Below, piece after piece: positions 34,400 through 41,866 of a stretch of 64,000 nt of DNA. Under the pieces are notes generated by a model. The model did not search any database, had not been told where the DNA came from, and worked only from the letters and a program-made list of their open reading frames with translations. Every line of letters begins with the position of its first letter. Position 1 is the stretch's first letter. The position numbers and the translations under genes were made by a program. The DNA comes from JBEVJC01 sp040510375 (GTDB lineage Bacteria > Bacteroidota > Bacteroidia > Chitinophagales > Chitinophagaceae): positions 1 through 64,000 of the forward strand of contig JBEVJC010000006.1 in NCBI GenBank assembly GCA_040510375.1. The letters run 5' to 3'.

Positions 34400-36028
34400 A
34401 TGAATACAATCGACCAGAACAGGAACGACGACAATATGCGGATGGCCCTGAGCGACCGCCGCCAGAAACTGGAAAAGATTATGGAGGGCGGAGGAAAGAA
34501 AGCTATCGAAAGGCAGAAGGAAAAAAATAAACTTACCGCCCGGGAACGCATCAGTTACCTCCTTGATGAGGACCAGCCATTTATTGAAATCGGTTCATTT
34601 GCCGGATACGGGATGTATATGGAAGATGGCGGATGCCCGGCGGGCGGCACGGTTGCCGGTCTGGGTTATATCAGTGGCAGGCAATGCGTGATCCTTGCAA
34701 ACGACCAGACAGTGAAAGCCGGTGCCTGGTTTCCCATTACCGGTAAAAAAAATCTCCGGTTACAGGAGATTGCTATGGAAAACCATCTTCCGGTGATTTA
34801 CCTGGTGGACAGTGCGGGAGTATACCTTCCACTGCAGGATGAAATTTTTCCGGATAAGGAACATTTTGGCCGGGTATTCCGCAATAATGCGCAGATGAGC
34901 AGCATGGGTATCCTGCAGATTGCTGCAGTACTTGGTGCCTGTGTGGCAGGCGGGGCCTATCTACCTGTGATGAGTGATGAAGTGCTGATGGTGGAGAATG
35001 CCGGATCAATATTCCTGGCCGGACCCTACCTGGTGAAGGCAGCAATTGGAGAAGATACAGATGCAGAAACATTGGGAGGCGCAGCTACCCATGCACAGAT
35101 CAGTGGTATTGCCGATCATATATTTAAAACGGAACACGAATGCCTTGACCACATAAAAAAAACGATGTCATTGCTGGGAGATAAGCCTAATGCGGGTTTC
35201 AGCCGCATCACCCCATCGCTGCCAAAAAAAGACCCAAAGGAATTATACCAGGTGTTTACAATGGACGGCAAGCCGTATGATGTGATGGAGATAATTGAAA
35301 GACTGGTGGACGATTCCTCTTTTGAAGAGTTCAAGGAAGAATACGGGAAAACAATTGTTTGCGGTTATGGCCGAATCGATGGATGGGCCGTGGGTATTGT
35401 GGCCAACCAGCGAAAGATCGTAAAAAATGCAAAAGGTGAAATGCAGCTGGGTGGCGTTATTTACAATGACAGTGCCGATAAATCAGCCCGTTTTATCATG
35501 AACTGCAACCAGAAAAAAATCCCGCTTGTATTCCTGCAGGATGTTACCGGATTCATGGTGGGCAGCCGGAGCGAACATTCGGGTATTATTAAGGATGGGG
35601 CAAAAATGGTAAATGCCGTAGCCAATTCAGTGGTACCCAAGATCACCATCATCACCGGCAATTCTTATGGAGCGGGTAATTATGCCATGTGTGGAAAGGC
35701 TTATGATCCCCGTTTTATCTATGCCTGGCCTTCGGCAAAAATAGCCGTGATGGGTGGCGACCAGGCCAGCAGTACCTTGTTGCAGATCCAGGTCGCAGGT
35801 ATGAAATCGAAGGGAAAAGAGCTGGGCAAGGAAGAAGAGAATGCGTTGCTAGATGAGATCAGGGGTCGTTATGAAAAACAAACAAGTCCGTATTATGCAG
35901 CAGCCAGGTTATGGGTCGACGAGATCATCGATCCACTGGATACCCGGCGTCTGATCTCCGAAGGGATCAGGGCAGCAAATAATAATCCAACTGTGAAAGA
36001 ATTTAATGTGGGAGTATTCCAGGTCTGA
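34400..36028 (+). CDS. acyl-CoA carboxylase carboxyltransferase subunit (beta; methylcrotonyl/propionyl type)
   Basis: 542 residues with both crotonase-like halves: the N-terminal half with KLTARERISYLLDEDQPFIE, DSAGVYLPLQDEIFPD and GACVAGGAYLPVMSDE; the C-terminal half with FLQDVTGFMVGSRSEHSGI, GNSYGAGNYAMCGKAYDPRF and WPSAKIAVMGGDQASSTL. DSAGVYLPLQ and the AYDPRF/WPSAKIAVMGG segment are closer to methylcrotonyl-CoA carboxylase beta than to propionyl-CoA carboxylase. The biotin-bearing partner is not in view, so the acyl-CoA is uncertain. rnhA follows after 32 bases. Confidence 0.85.
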   Translation: MNTIDQNRNDDNMRMALSDRRQKLEKIMEGGGKKAIERQKEKNKLTARERISYLLDEDQPFIEIGSFAGYGMYMEDGGCPAGGTVAGLGYISGRQCVILANDQTVKAGAWFPITGKKNLRLQEIAMENHLPVIYLVDSAGVYLPLQDEIFPDKEHFGRVFRNNAQMSSMGILQIAAVLGACVAGGAYLPVMSDEVLMVENAGSIFLAGPYLVKAAIGEDTDAETLGGAATHAQISGIADHIFKTEHECLDHIKKTMSLLGDKPNAGFSRITPSLPKKDPKELYQVFTMDGKPYDVMEIIERLVDDSSFEEFKEEYGKTIVCGYGRIDGWAVGIVANQRKIVKNAKGEMQLGGVIYNDSADKSARFIMNCNQKKIPLVFLQDVTGFMVGSRSEHSGIIKDGAKMVNAVANSVVPKITIITGNSYGAGNYAMCGKAYDPRFIYAWPSAKIAVMGGDQASSTLLQIQVAGMKSKGKELGKEEENALLDEIRGRYEKQTSPYYAAARLWVDEIIDPLDTRRLISEGIRAANNNPTVKEFNVGVFQV

Positions 36029-36060
36029 CCCATTTAATCCAATCCATTTTTAAATAGAAT

Positions 36061-36528
36061 ATGTCTTCACCGATCACCGTTTACACAGATGGGTCTGCAA
36101 GGGGTAACCCCGGACCGGGCGGTTATGGCACCATCCTGATGGCTGGCTCCCACCGTAAAGAACTCTCAAAGGGATATCGCCTTACCACCAATAACCGGAT
36201 GGAGCTGATGGCCGTCATTGCAGCACTGGAAGCAATGAAAAAAGAAGGAATGCACCTGAATATTTTTTCAGACAGCCAGTATGTGGTCCGTGCAATCAAG
36301 GAAGGATGGCTTAAAAACTGGATCGCCACCAGTTTTAAAGGAGGTAAAAAAAATAGTGATCTCTGGACCCGATATCATTTGCTTGCACAGAAACATACCA
36401 TCACCATGAACTGGGTGAAGGGTCACGCAGATAATCCATTCAACAACCGTTGTGATGAACTGGCCACTACTGCGGCAGATGGAAAAAACCTGCTGATTGA
36501 TGAAGGTTATGAAAAATCGCTGGGCTGA
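36061..36528 (+). CDS. rnhA: ribonuclease HI
   Basis: 155 residues. The four catalytic acidic residues are in place: D10 (VYTDGSARGNPGPGGYG), E48 (NRMELMAV), D71 (FSDSQYVV) and D132 (NNRCDELA), with the general-base His in WVKGHADNPFNN. It degrades the RNA strand of RNA-DNA hybrids. Its stop forms TGATCA, directly followed by a 7-bp inverted repeat, at a convergent junction with the DUF6580 gene. Confidence 0.95.
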   Translation: MSSPITVYTDGSARGNPGPGGYGTILMAGSHRKELSKGYRLTTNNRMELMAVIAALEAMKKEGMHLNIFSDSQYVVRAIKEGWLKNWIATSFKGGKKNSDLWTRYHLLAQKHTITMNWVKGHADNPFNNRCDELATTAADGKNLLIDEGYEKSLG

Positions 36529-36558
36529 TCAATTATATGAATTGATTCCGGCAGGCTA

Positions 36559-37158
36559 TCAGGCCATCTGAGTGTTTCTGCTTTTGACAGTCTGACGGGT
36601 TATCAGATAATAGGAACCGAATAATACTGCACACCAGATCAAATCACCTATGATGAAATTGGCACCAAATCCCGGGATCCAGCCATAGTCGCGGTAGAAG
36701 GCAAGACCATCACCATAACAAAGCATCAGTCCGTCGAATGTTTTGGGACGGATAAAACCCGCACCATTGATCCACACCAGGAAGTTGGACGCGAGGAAGA
36801 AAATCACAGAACCCGAAATACCAAAGAAGGCAATATTGAGCGGGCGCCTGTTTTTCATCAAGGAACCATAGAAAGTAAGTAATACGAAAAGGATATAGTT
36901 ACTAATCTGGCCTTCATAAAAACCCGGTACCGGAGCCAATCCGCCAAGAAATAAAAAATGGAAAAGTAGATCTGAAAGGAACAGGGAAAGGATTGGGATC
37001 ATCAATGCCCATTTCCTGTTGGAAAAAACAGCACCTCCAAAAATGGCCATCGCCAGTTGGGGGGCAAGGCCAGCGGGAAGTCCAGGTATAACACGGTACA
37101 GCGCTGAAACAACCAGGAGAAGTACAAATGCTACCAGGATCGTTTTATTTCCTTTCAT
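36559..37158 (-). CDS. DUF6580-type membrane protein (putative transport protein)
   Basis: 199 residues with about five membrane helices. Segments such as GLAPQLAMAIFGGAVFSNRKWAL, PILSLFLSDLLFH and GFGANFIIGDLIWCAVLF resemble the DUF6580 family, annotated as putative transport proteins similar in layout to ECF S-components. The substrate is unknown. It lies 39 bases downstream of manA on the same strand and may share its transcript. Confidence 0.65.
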   Translation of the reverse strand: MKGNKTILVAFVLLLVVSALYRVIPGLPAGLAPQLAMAIFGGAVFSNRKWALMIPILSLFLSDLLFHFLFLGGLAPVPGFYEGQISNYILFVLLTFYGSLMKNRRPLNIAFFGISGSVIFFLASNFLVWINGAGFIRPKTFDGLMLCYGDGLAFYRDYGWIPGFGANFIIGDLIWCAVLFGSYYLITRQTVKSRNTQMA

Positions 37159-37197
37159 ATTCTTTTATTTCAAAACAAAATTAATCAATAATTCTGA

Positions 37198-38397
37198 TCA
37201 GGCGGGAACAGAGGCCTTATATAATAAAGAATTTCCATTTGCCAGGATTCGCACTTCGTTTCCCGGAAAAATTATCCCTGACGGCTTGCCGGGGTATAAA
37301 TCAACCGTTGACCCATTACTGTGGAGGGTTACCGACCCTTCAATCAACAGGAAGATTTCGGCGGTTGTTGGTTGTACAATCACTTCCTCCCCTTTTTCGA
37401 GTTCGTAACCACTCAGTTCGAAATCCGGAGCCGGGGTTTTATACACAATTTCCTTTCCCTTCCGTTCGCCCGTGAGCAGCTGTGGATGCGTGGGCTGGCA
37501 AACCACATGTTTGAGGAGTTCGTCCACATCCACATGTTTGTTGGTAAGTCCTCCGCGCAGCACATTGTCAGAGCTCGCCATGATCTCCACATTCCAGCCT
37601 TCGAGATAGGCATGCGGAATGCCGGCATCCTGGAATACGGCCTGACCTTTTTCGGTCCTTACCACATTGAAGAGATAAACCGAAAAAATCCCGCGGTCTG
37701 TTTCCGAAAAAGTAAGAGCGGCCCGGGCAGCCCAGAAATCTTCCGATGAACGTTCTAGTTTACCAGCTTTATAGAGGGGCAGGATACGATCAAGCAGCGG
37801 GCGCAGGCGGAGATTCACTTCAGCCTGCTGTAACTTCATCACATATTCATAGAGGCCGCTGTACGAGCCCGATTCAAAAACCGGTTGCAGGAAATTTAAC
37901 TCCTTTACAGAAGAAAGGATCGCGTTCATCCTGTCCTCCGGTTTAAACCCATGTAATAACCAGAATTCACCCATGGCAACCATCAGCTCCGGTTTATGGT
38001 TCCGGTCCTTATAGTTGCGTTTGGGATCGGTAAGTGGAATGCCCAGGTTTTCTTCCCTTTCAAAATCTATTACAGCTGCTTTTTTATTCGGGTGCACCTG
38101 GATGGAGAGCATGTCTTTTACATCAAGTGCCTTCAGCAGATAGGGTATATTTCCAAAATCGTGGTTGACCTTTGTTCCCAGTCGCTGCCCGGGATCCAGT
38201 GAAATATAATCGCGCAGCAAGGTGGTGCTTCCATCGGGACTGATCACTTTACAATCTGCCTGTGGATGTACGCCCAGCCAGTACTCTGCTTCCGGCCGGT
38301 CAGCCTTCTGTGTTTCTCCCAGAAGTTTCGGGATAAAACTCGTGCCACCCCAGTCATAATTCTTCACCGTACCCGTTAATTCACCAATGCCTGTCAT
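37198..38397 (-). CDS. manA: mannose-6-phosphate isomerase, class I
   Basis: 399 residues. It shows the type I PMI layout: VKNYDWGG at the start, EYWLGVHPQA, the zinc-site LSIQVHPNKK, NHKPELMVAMGEFWLLHGF and the C-terminal cupin with GIPHAYLEGWNVEIMASSDNVLRGGLTNKHVD. It interconverts mannose-6-P and fructose-6-P. ATG 38397 is used because homology starts there; an upstream ATG at 38433 would overlap the divergent yraN start. A near-consensus TATCTTTA box (minus, 38420-38427) lies 22 bases upstream. Confidence 0.92.
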   Translation of the reverse strand: MTGIGELTGTVKNYDWGGTSFIPKLLGETQKADRPEAEYWLGVHPQADCKVISPDGSTTLLRDYISLDPGQRLGTKVNHDFGNIPYLLKALDVKDMLSIQVHPNKKAAVIDFEREENLGIPLTDPKRNYKDRNHKPELMVAMGEFWLLHGFKPEDRMNAILSSVKELNFLQPVFESGSYSGLYEYVMKLQQAEVNLRLRPLLDRILPLYKAGKLERSSEDFWAARAALTFSETDRGIFSVYLFNVVRTEKGQAVFQDAGIPHAYLEGWNVEIMASSDNVLRGGLTNKHVDVDELLKHVVCQPTHPQLLTGERKGKEIVYKTPAPDFELSGYELEKGEEVIVQPTTAEIFLLIEGSVTLHSNGSTVDLYPGKPSGIIFPGNEVRILANGNSLLYKASVPA

Positions 38398-38431
38398 AAT
38401 TGTTTTTTTAACTTGGGCGTAAAGATAAGTC

Positions 38432-38788
38432 ATGGCCCTTCACAATACACTTGGGAAACTGGGTGAAATTCTTGCAAGGGCCTGGTTAAAAAATGAAGGA
38501 TATGAGGTGCTCGATTACAACTGGCGATACGGGCGGTACGAGATCGATGTGGTTGTTCTTAAAAAGGACGTCTTACATTTTGTAGAAGTGAAGACCAGGT
38601 ATGCATCACCATTCGGTTATCCCGAAGATGCGGTAACACGCGGCAAATTCCGCCGGCTGAAGATTGCTGCCCAGGCCTATCTCAATTTCCGACCAGGTTT
38701 TCGCTGGATCCAGTATGATATCCTGGCAATAACTTTTTTTTATGGTGCAGAACCGGAATATTATTTCCTGGAAGATGTTTTTATCTGA
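38432..38788 (+). CDS. yraN: YraN family protein (UPF0102, endonuclease-like fold)
   Basis: 118 residues. It matches the family throughout: LGKLGEILARAWLKNEGYEVLDYNW, RYEIDVVVLKKDVLHFVEVKTR with the restriction-endonuclease-like D...EVK core, and KFRRLKIAAQAYLNF. The cellular role is unproven; the fold suggests a nuclease. It is divergent from manA and convergent with the Cys-cluster protein over a duplicated junction. Confidence 0.92.
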   Translation: MALHNTLGKLGEILARAWLKNEGYEVLDYNWRYGRYEIDVVVLKKDVLHFVEVKTRYASPFGYPEDAVTRGKFRRLKIAAQAYLNFRPGFRWIQYDILAITFFYGAEPEYYFLEDVFI

Positions 38789-38893
38789 TGACGATGCACC
38801 GGGCATCTATAAATCTTATTGAGACAATGCAACGGCGCTCTGATCCCGAAACACCGGGCATTCTTTTAAAGTTAAAGAGCCAGTCTCATTTGG
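38784..38893. repeat. 55 bp-spaced duplicate of the yraN/ykgJ junction
   Basis: TCTGAT..CGA..CACCGGGCAT at 38784-38806, which includes the yraN TGA stop, recurs at 38839-38861 with 19 of 23 identities. Weaker similarity continues after both copies, with GAGACAATGCA opposite GAGCCAGTCTCA, the second of which runs into the stop of the minus-strand gene. Confidence 0.65.
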
Positions 38894-39434
38894 AAATACT
38901 GCGGTTAACGGCCACCGGGAAAAACCGGTTACTGTTTGCTACCATCAGTTCTACCATACGGTAAGTGGCGGGACAATATTCCAGGTTCTGTTTATGGACG
39001 TGCGCATATCCTTTCATATTTTTTCCCAGGTGGGGAAAGCCCGCACAATCAGCCGGCCGTACTTCATAGATGCTGCATTTATTATCTGTCAGGTTGAGGA
39101 ACTGGCAGGGCTCTTTGCGATTGATCCAGTCACCATCTGCTTTACGTTCTTTCCTTAACCATTTCTTTTTAAAGTCTTCAACCGACTCGCCCAGGTGCCG
39201 GGAGATCCTTTTCATATCGCGGTCAGTGAAAGTAGGGGTCATGGTTTTGCAGCAGTTTGCGCAGGAAAGGCAATCCACTTCTTCCCAAACCTTTTTTTCC
39301 AGTTCAACGGTTACAACATTGACCTTTCCTGTTGGCAATGACTCCAGTTTTGAGAGGAATCTTTTCATCCCCCGTTTATGTTCCTTTGCTTTTTCCTTAA
39401 AAAGCAACAGATCGACCGGTTGTTTTTCATCCAT
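38886..39434 (-). CDS. YkgJ family cysteine-cluster protein
   Basis: 182 residues. The CxxCxxCC-like cluster (DCLSCANCCKTMTP) and the later PCQFL, NKCSIYEVRPADCAGFPH and EYCPATY cysteines are the family pattern, thought to bind zinc or an Fe-S cluster. Function is unknown. A minus-strand promoter (GTTG, 17 bases, TACCTTCG at 39438-39445) ends 3 bases before the ATG, so the transcript should be essentially leaderless. Confidence 0.85.
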   Translation of the reverse strand: MDEKQPVDLLLFKEKAKEHKRGMKRFLSKLESLPTGKVNVVTVELEKKVWEEVDCLSCANCCKTMTPTFTDRDMKRISRHLGESVEDFKKKWLRKERKADGDWINRKEPCQFLNLTDNKCSIYEVRPADCAGFPHLGKNMKGYAHVHKQNLEYCPATYRMVELMVANSNRFFPVAVNRSISK

Positions 39435-39437
39435 ATC

Positions 39438-39483
39438 CGAAGGTAAAAGAATTTTGTTTCCGCAACATCATTGGTTACATTTG
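39438..39483. promoter_or_regulatory. overlapping divergent promoters
   Basis: Plus strand: TTTG (39453-39456), 19 bases, TACATTTG (39476-39483), toward the lipoprotein gene at 39506. Minus strand: GTTG (39463-39466), 17 bases, TACCTTCG (39438-39445), toward the gene starting at 39434. The two elements interleave, so RNA polymerase could not occupy both at once. Confidence 0.7.
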
Positions 39484-39505
39484 TTTCCACTCAACCCCAA
39501 TAATT

Positions 39506-40165
39506 ATGAAAGTACTGACTGCCCTGGTCTTCGTTTGCTTTTTTATTTCCTTCCTTACCTCCTGCAAGTCGGATGCGGGCGGACCTGCTCCCGTTTGTGA
39601 CACGATCTGCGTAAAGGACAGTATGAAATTTGTTGATAATAACAGTAAATTAAACCCCTATGTTTATATCAGCGCCAGTAACTGTAACGCAGATACGATC
39701 AGCTGGAGTTATACGGATATGGGAGTGGTACGTCAGGCAAATATCAATGACCTGGCAGGAAAACCCGTTAAACTGAACCCTGCAGCCGTATCTTGTTTTA
39801 TTAAGGATACCAGTTATGCCTGGCTTTCATTTAATGATTGCGCTACCGGTCGGGGTTACCTTGTCAGGATTCCCTACAGCAGTTATGTAAGTGTAAATGC
39901 AATCAGCAGTGCAATGAATCCATTTGATCCCAAGTTCAAAGTGGCGGCAGGCCTTGCTGTTTATTCGGACCGGGGTAACCTGTTTGCTGAAGATATGGCA
40001 ACAGGTAAGAAGGCATTAATGACCTTTGGCCAGCGCGTTGAGATCGACTATGATCATATGCATGAATCGGTGGATTCGGTGAATGTGACACCCACCAGTA
40101 TGTGGGCGAAGGTCAAAATCAATAACGAATGGAAGGTATTCCAAAAGGATATCACGCTCAAGTGA
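39506..40165 (+). CDS. lipoprotein of unknown function
   Basis: 219 residues. The signal MKVLTALVFVCFFISFLTSC has a lipobox ending at Cys20. The mature part has scattered cysteines (VCDTICVKD, NCNADT, VSCFIKD, NDCATG) that may pair in the periplasm, and ends VKINNEWKVFQKDITLK. I do not recognise the family. xerD follows after 13 bases, so the two may share the strong promoter at 39453-39483. Confidence 0.75.
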   Translation: MKVLTALVFVCFFISFLTSCKSDAGGPAPVCDTICVKDSMKFVDNNSKLNPYVYISASNCNADTISWSYTDMGVVRQANINDLAGKPVKLNPAAVSCFIKDTSYAWLSFNDCATGRGYLVRIPYSSYVSVNAISSAMNPFDPKFKVAAGLAVYSDRGNLFAEDMATGKKALMTFGQRVEIDYDHMHESVDSVNVTPTSMWAKVKINNEWKVFQKDITLK

Positions 40166-40178
40166 GGTAAACAGTTCC

Positions 40179-41084
40179 ATGTGGGATTCAATTAAAAAAG
40201 GATTTAAGGCTTATCTCCTGCTGGAAAAATCGCTGTCAGATAATTCAGTGGAAGCCTACCTGCGTGATATCGATAAATTAACGCAGTTCCTGGCTATAGA
40301 AGCCGGCGATGCGCTGAAACCAGGAGACCTGGATCTCGCTACCCTTCAGCGTTTCCTGAAATGGATCGGTGGACTTGGAATGACGGCCGCATCGCAGGCC
40401 AGGATTATTTCAGGGATCAAGGCATTTTATAAATATTGCCTGCTGGAGCAGATCTGTACCACCGATCCAACGGTGTTGCTGGAAAGCCCGAAATTAAAAA
40501 GGATACTTCCCGATATCCTGAGTTTTTCGGAGATCGAACAGATCATAACAGTGATCGACCTGAGTAAAAAAGAAGGTGGCCGGAATAAAGCGATCCTGGA
40601 AGTAATGTACAGCTGTGGTCTCCGTGTAAGTGAAGTTGTTAACCTGAAGCTTTCCCAGTTATACCTTGATGTCGGTTTTATCAGGGTGATTGGTAAGGGT
40701 GATAAGGAACGGCTGGTTCCCATTGGCAGTGATGCCATCCGGTATCTTAATCTTTATAAAAAGGAACAACGGATCCATATAACTCCAAAACCCGGTAATG
40801 AAGACATTGTTTTTCTCAATAGTCGCGGTACGCGGTTATCACGCGTAATGATCTTCCTGATCATTAAGGACCTGACCGGCAAAGCAGGGATTCGGAAAAC
40901 AGTATCTCCCCACACGTTCAGGCATTCCTTTGCCACCCACCTGGTGGAGGGCGGGGCCGACCTTCGCGCGGTGCAGGAGATGATGGGCCATGAAAGCATT
41001 ACTACGACTGAAATCTATACCCATCTGGATCGTGAGTTCCTGAGAAAGACCCTGGAAGATTTCCATCCGGCCTTCCATAAATGA
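40179..41084 (+). CDS. xerD: site-specific tyrosine recombinase XerD
   Basis: 301 residues, the usual XerC/D size. The N-terminal SAM-like domain (FKAYLLLEKSLSDNSVEAYLRDID) precedes the catalytic domain with R149 (SCGLRVSEV), K173 (GKGDKERLVP), H245 and R248 (PHTFRHSFATHL), H271 (MMGHESITTTEIY) and nucleophile Y280. It resolves chromosome dimers at dif with XerC. The length and sequence fit the housekeeping enzyme rather than an integron or phage integrase. Confidence 0.93.
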   Translation: MWDSIKKGFKAYLLLEKSLSDNSVEAYLRDIDKLTQFLAIEAGDALKPGDLDLATLQRFLKWIGGLGMTAASQARIISGIKAFYKYCLLEQICTTDPTVLLESPKLKRILPDILSFSEIEQIITVIDLSKKEGGRNKAILEVMYSCGLRVSEVVNLKLSQLYLDVGFIRVIGKGDKERLVPIGSDAIRYLNLYKKEQRIHITPKPGNEDIVFLNSRGTRLSRVMIFLIIKDLTGKAGIRKTVSPHTFRHSFATHLVEGGADLRAVQEMMGHESITTTEIYTHLDREFLRKTLEDFHPAFHK

Positions 41085-41111
41085 GGTGAAAAAAAAATGG
41101 TAGATTTGAAA

Positions 41112-41315
41112 ATGCCAGAATATTCTTTAGATCGTACACAATTCAAAGCGCAGACCGCTGCAGAAGCAGCCGATCACTCAGCGTTCTACAAATCAATCAG
41201 TTGGCGGGAAAGGCTGAAAATAGCAGCTTATCTTAACAGCAAAGCTTTTAATTACGCTGAAGATAACATACCCCGAATGGACAAAACAGCATTTAAAGCA
41301 AAATCAAGAACCTAG
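41112..41315 (+). CDS. small protein upstream of nucleotidyltransferase
   Basis: 67 residues. Notable segments are MPEYSLDRTQFKAQTAAEAA, FYKSISWRERLKIAAYLNSK and FNYAEDNIPRMDKTAFKAKSR. TAGATTTG at 41101-41108 is a consensus -7 box ending 3 bases before the ATG at 41112, which selects this start over the GTG/ATG further up and implies a leaderless-like transcript. Its stop lies 2 bases before the next gene's TTG start. No family is recognised; by arrangement it may pair with the nucleotidyltransferase. Confidence 0.65.
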   Translation: MPEYSLDRTQFKAQTAAEAADHSAFYKSISWRERLKIAAYLNSKAFNYAEDNIPRMDKTAFKAKSRT

Positions 41316-41317
41316 CT

Positions 41318-41767
41318 TTGGCAAATATTTTTAATGATGATTTTAGAGATTTTTTAGCCTCTCTGAATTCAAATAATGTCAGGTATCTCCTTGTTGGAGG
41401 ATTTTCTGTAATTCTTCATGGATATTCGAGGACTACCGGAGATATGGACATCTGGGTTGAGCGGAGTTCAGAAAATTACCAACGCCTTAAGGATGCTTTC
41501 TCCAATTTTGGCATGCCGGTTTTCGACATGACTGAACAAAATTTTCTTTCACATCCAAATTGGGATGTATTCACGTTTGGTCGTCCACCTGTTGCAATCG
41601 ACATAATGGTTAAAGTTCAAGGCCTGGACTTTCAAACAGCTTTTAACAACGCGGTTATTTTTGAAGATGATTCTCTAAATATCAGAACTATTCACAAAAA
41701 TGACCTGATAAAAGCAAAAAATTCTTCCGGAAGATCAAAAGACCTCAATGACCTCGAGAATCTTTGA
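41318..41767 (+). CDS. MNT-like nucleotidyltransferase, TTG start
   Basis: 149 residues. The polymerase-beta-type nucleotidyltransferase core is visible: YLLVGGFSVILHGYSRTTGDMDIWV with D42 and D44 and a third acidic position in VAIDIMVKV. It is similar to DUF6036/MNT-like proteins that can act as antitoxins or AMP-transferases. There is no in-frame ATG near the start; TTG at 41318 gives MANIFNDDFRDFL, a natural N-terminus, and lies 2 bases after the preceding stop, suggesting coupling. A hand count of four 60-base lines gives roughly 35-47% G+C, lower than xerD, hinting at acquisition. Confidence 0.75.
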   Translation: MANIFNDDFRDFLASLNSNNVRYLLVGGFSVILHGYSRTTGDMDIWVERSSENYQRLKDAFSNFGMPVFDMTEQNFLSHPNWDVFTFGRPPVAIDIMVKVQGLDFQTAFNNAVIFEDDSLNIRTIHKNDLIKAKNSSGRSKDLNDLENL

Positions 41768-41866
41768 AATAAGGAGGGGCCGGTAAAAACCAGCCCCGGA
41801 TCATTAACCGGCTGTCAATGATTACTGTTTATAAGACGCGTCCAGTCGTATTTTTGTTACAGTTAT

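Noticed and set aside
37159..37197. A cobalamin riboswitch before the DUF6580 gene
   Set aside because: The space between manA and this gene is only 39 bases, too short for any riboswitch.
40179..41767. xerD plus nucleotidyltransferase as an integrative element
   Set aside because: xerD matches the housekeeping recombinase, and no attachment repeats, tRNA or other mobile genes are seen around it.
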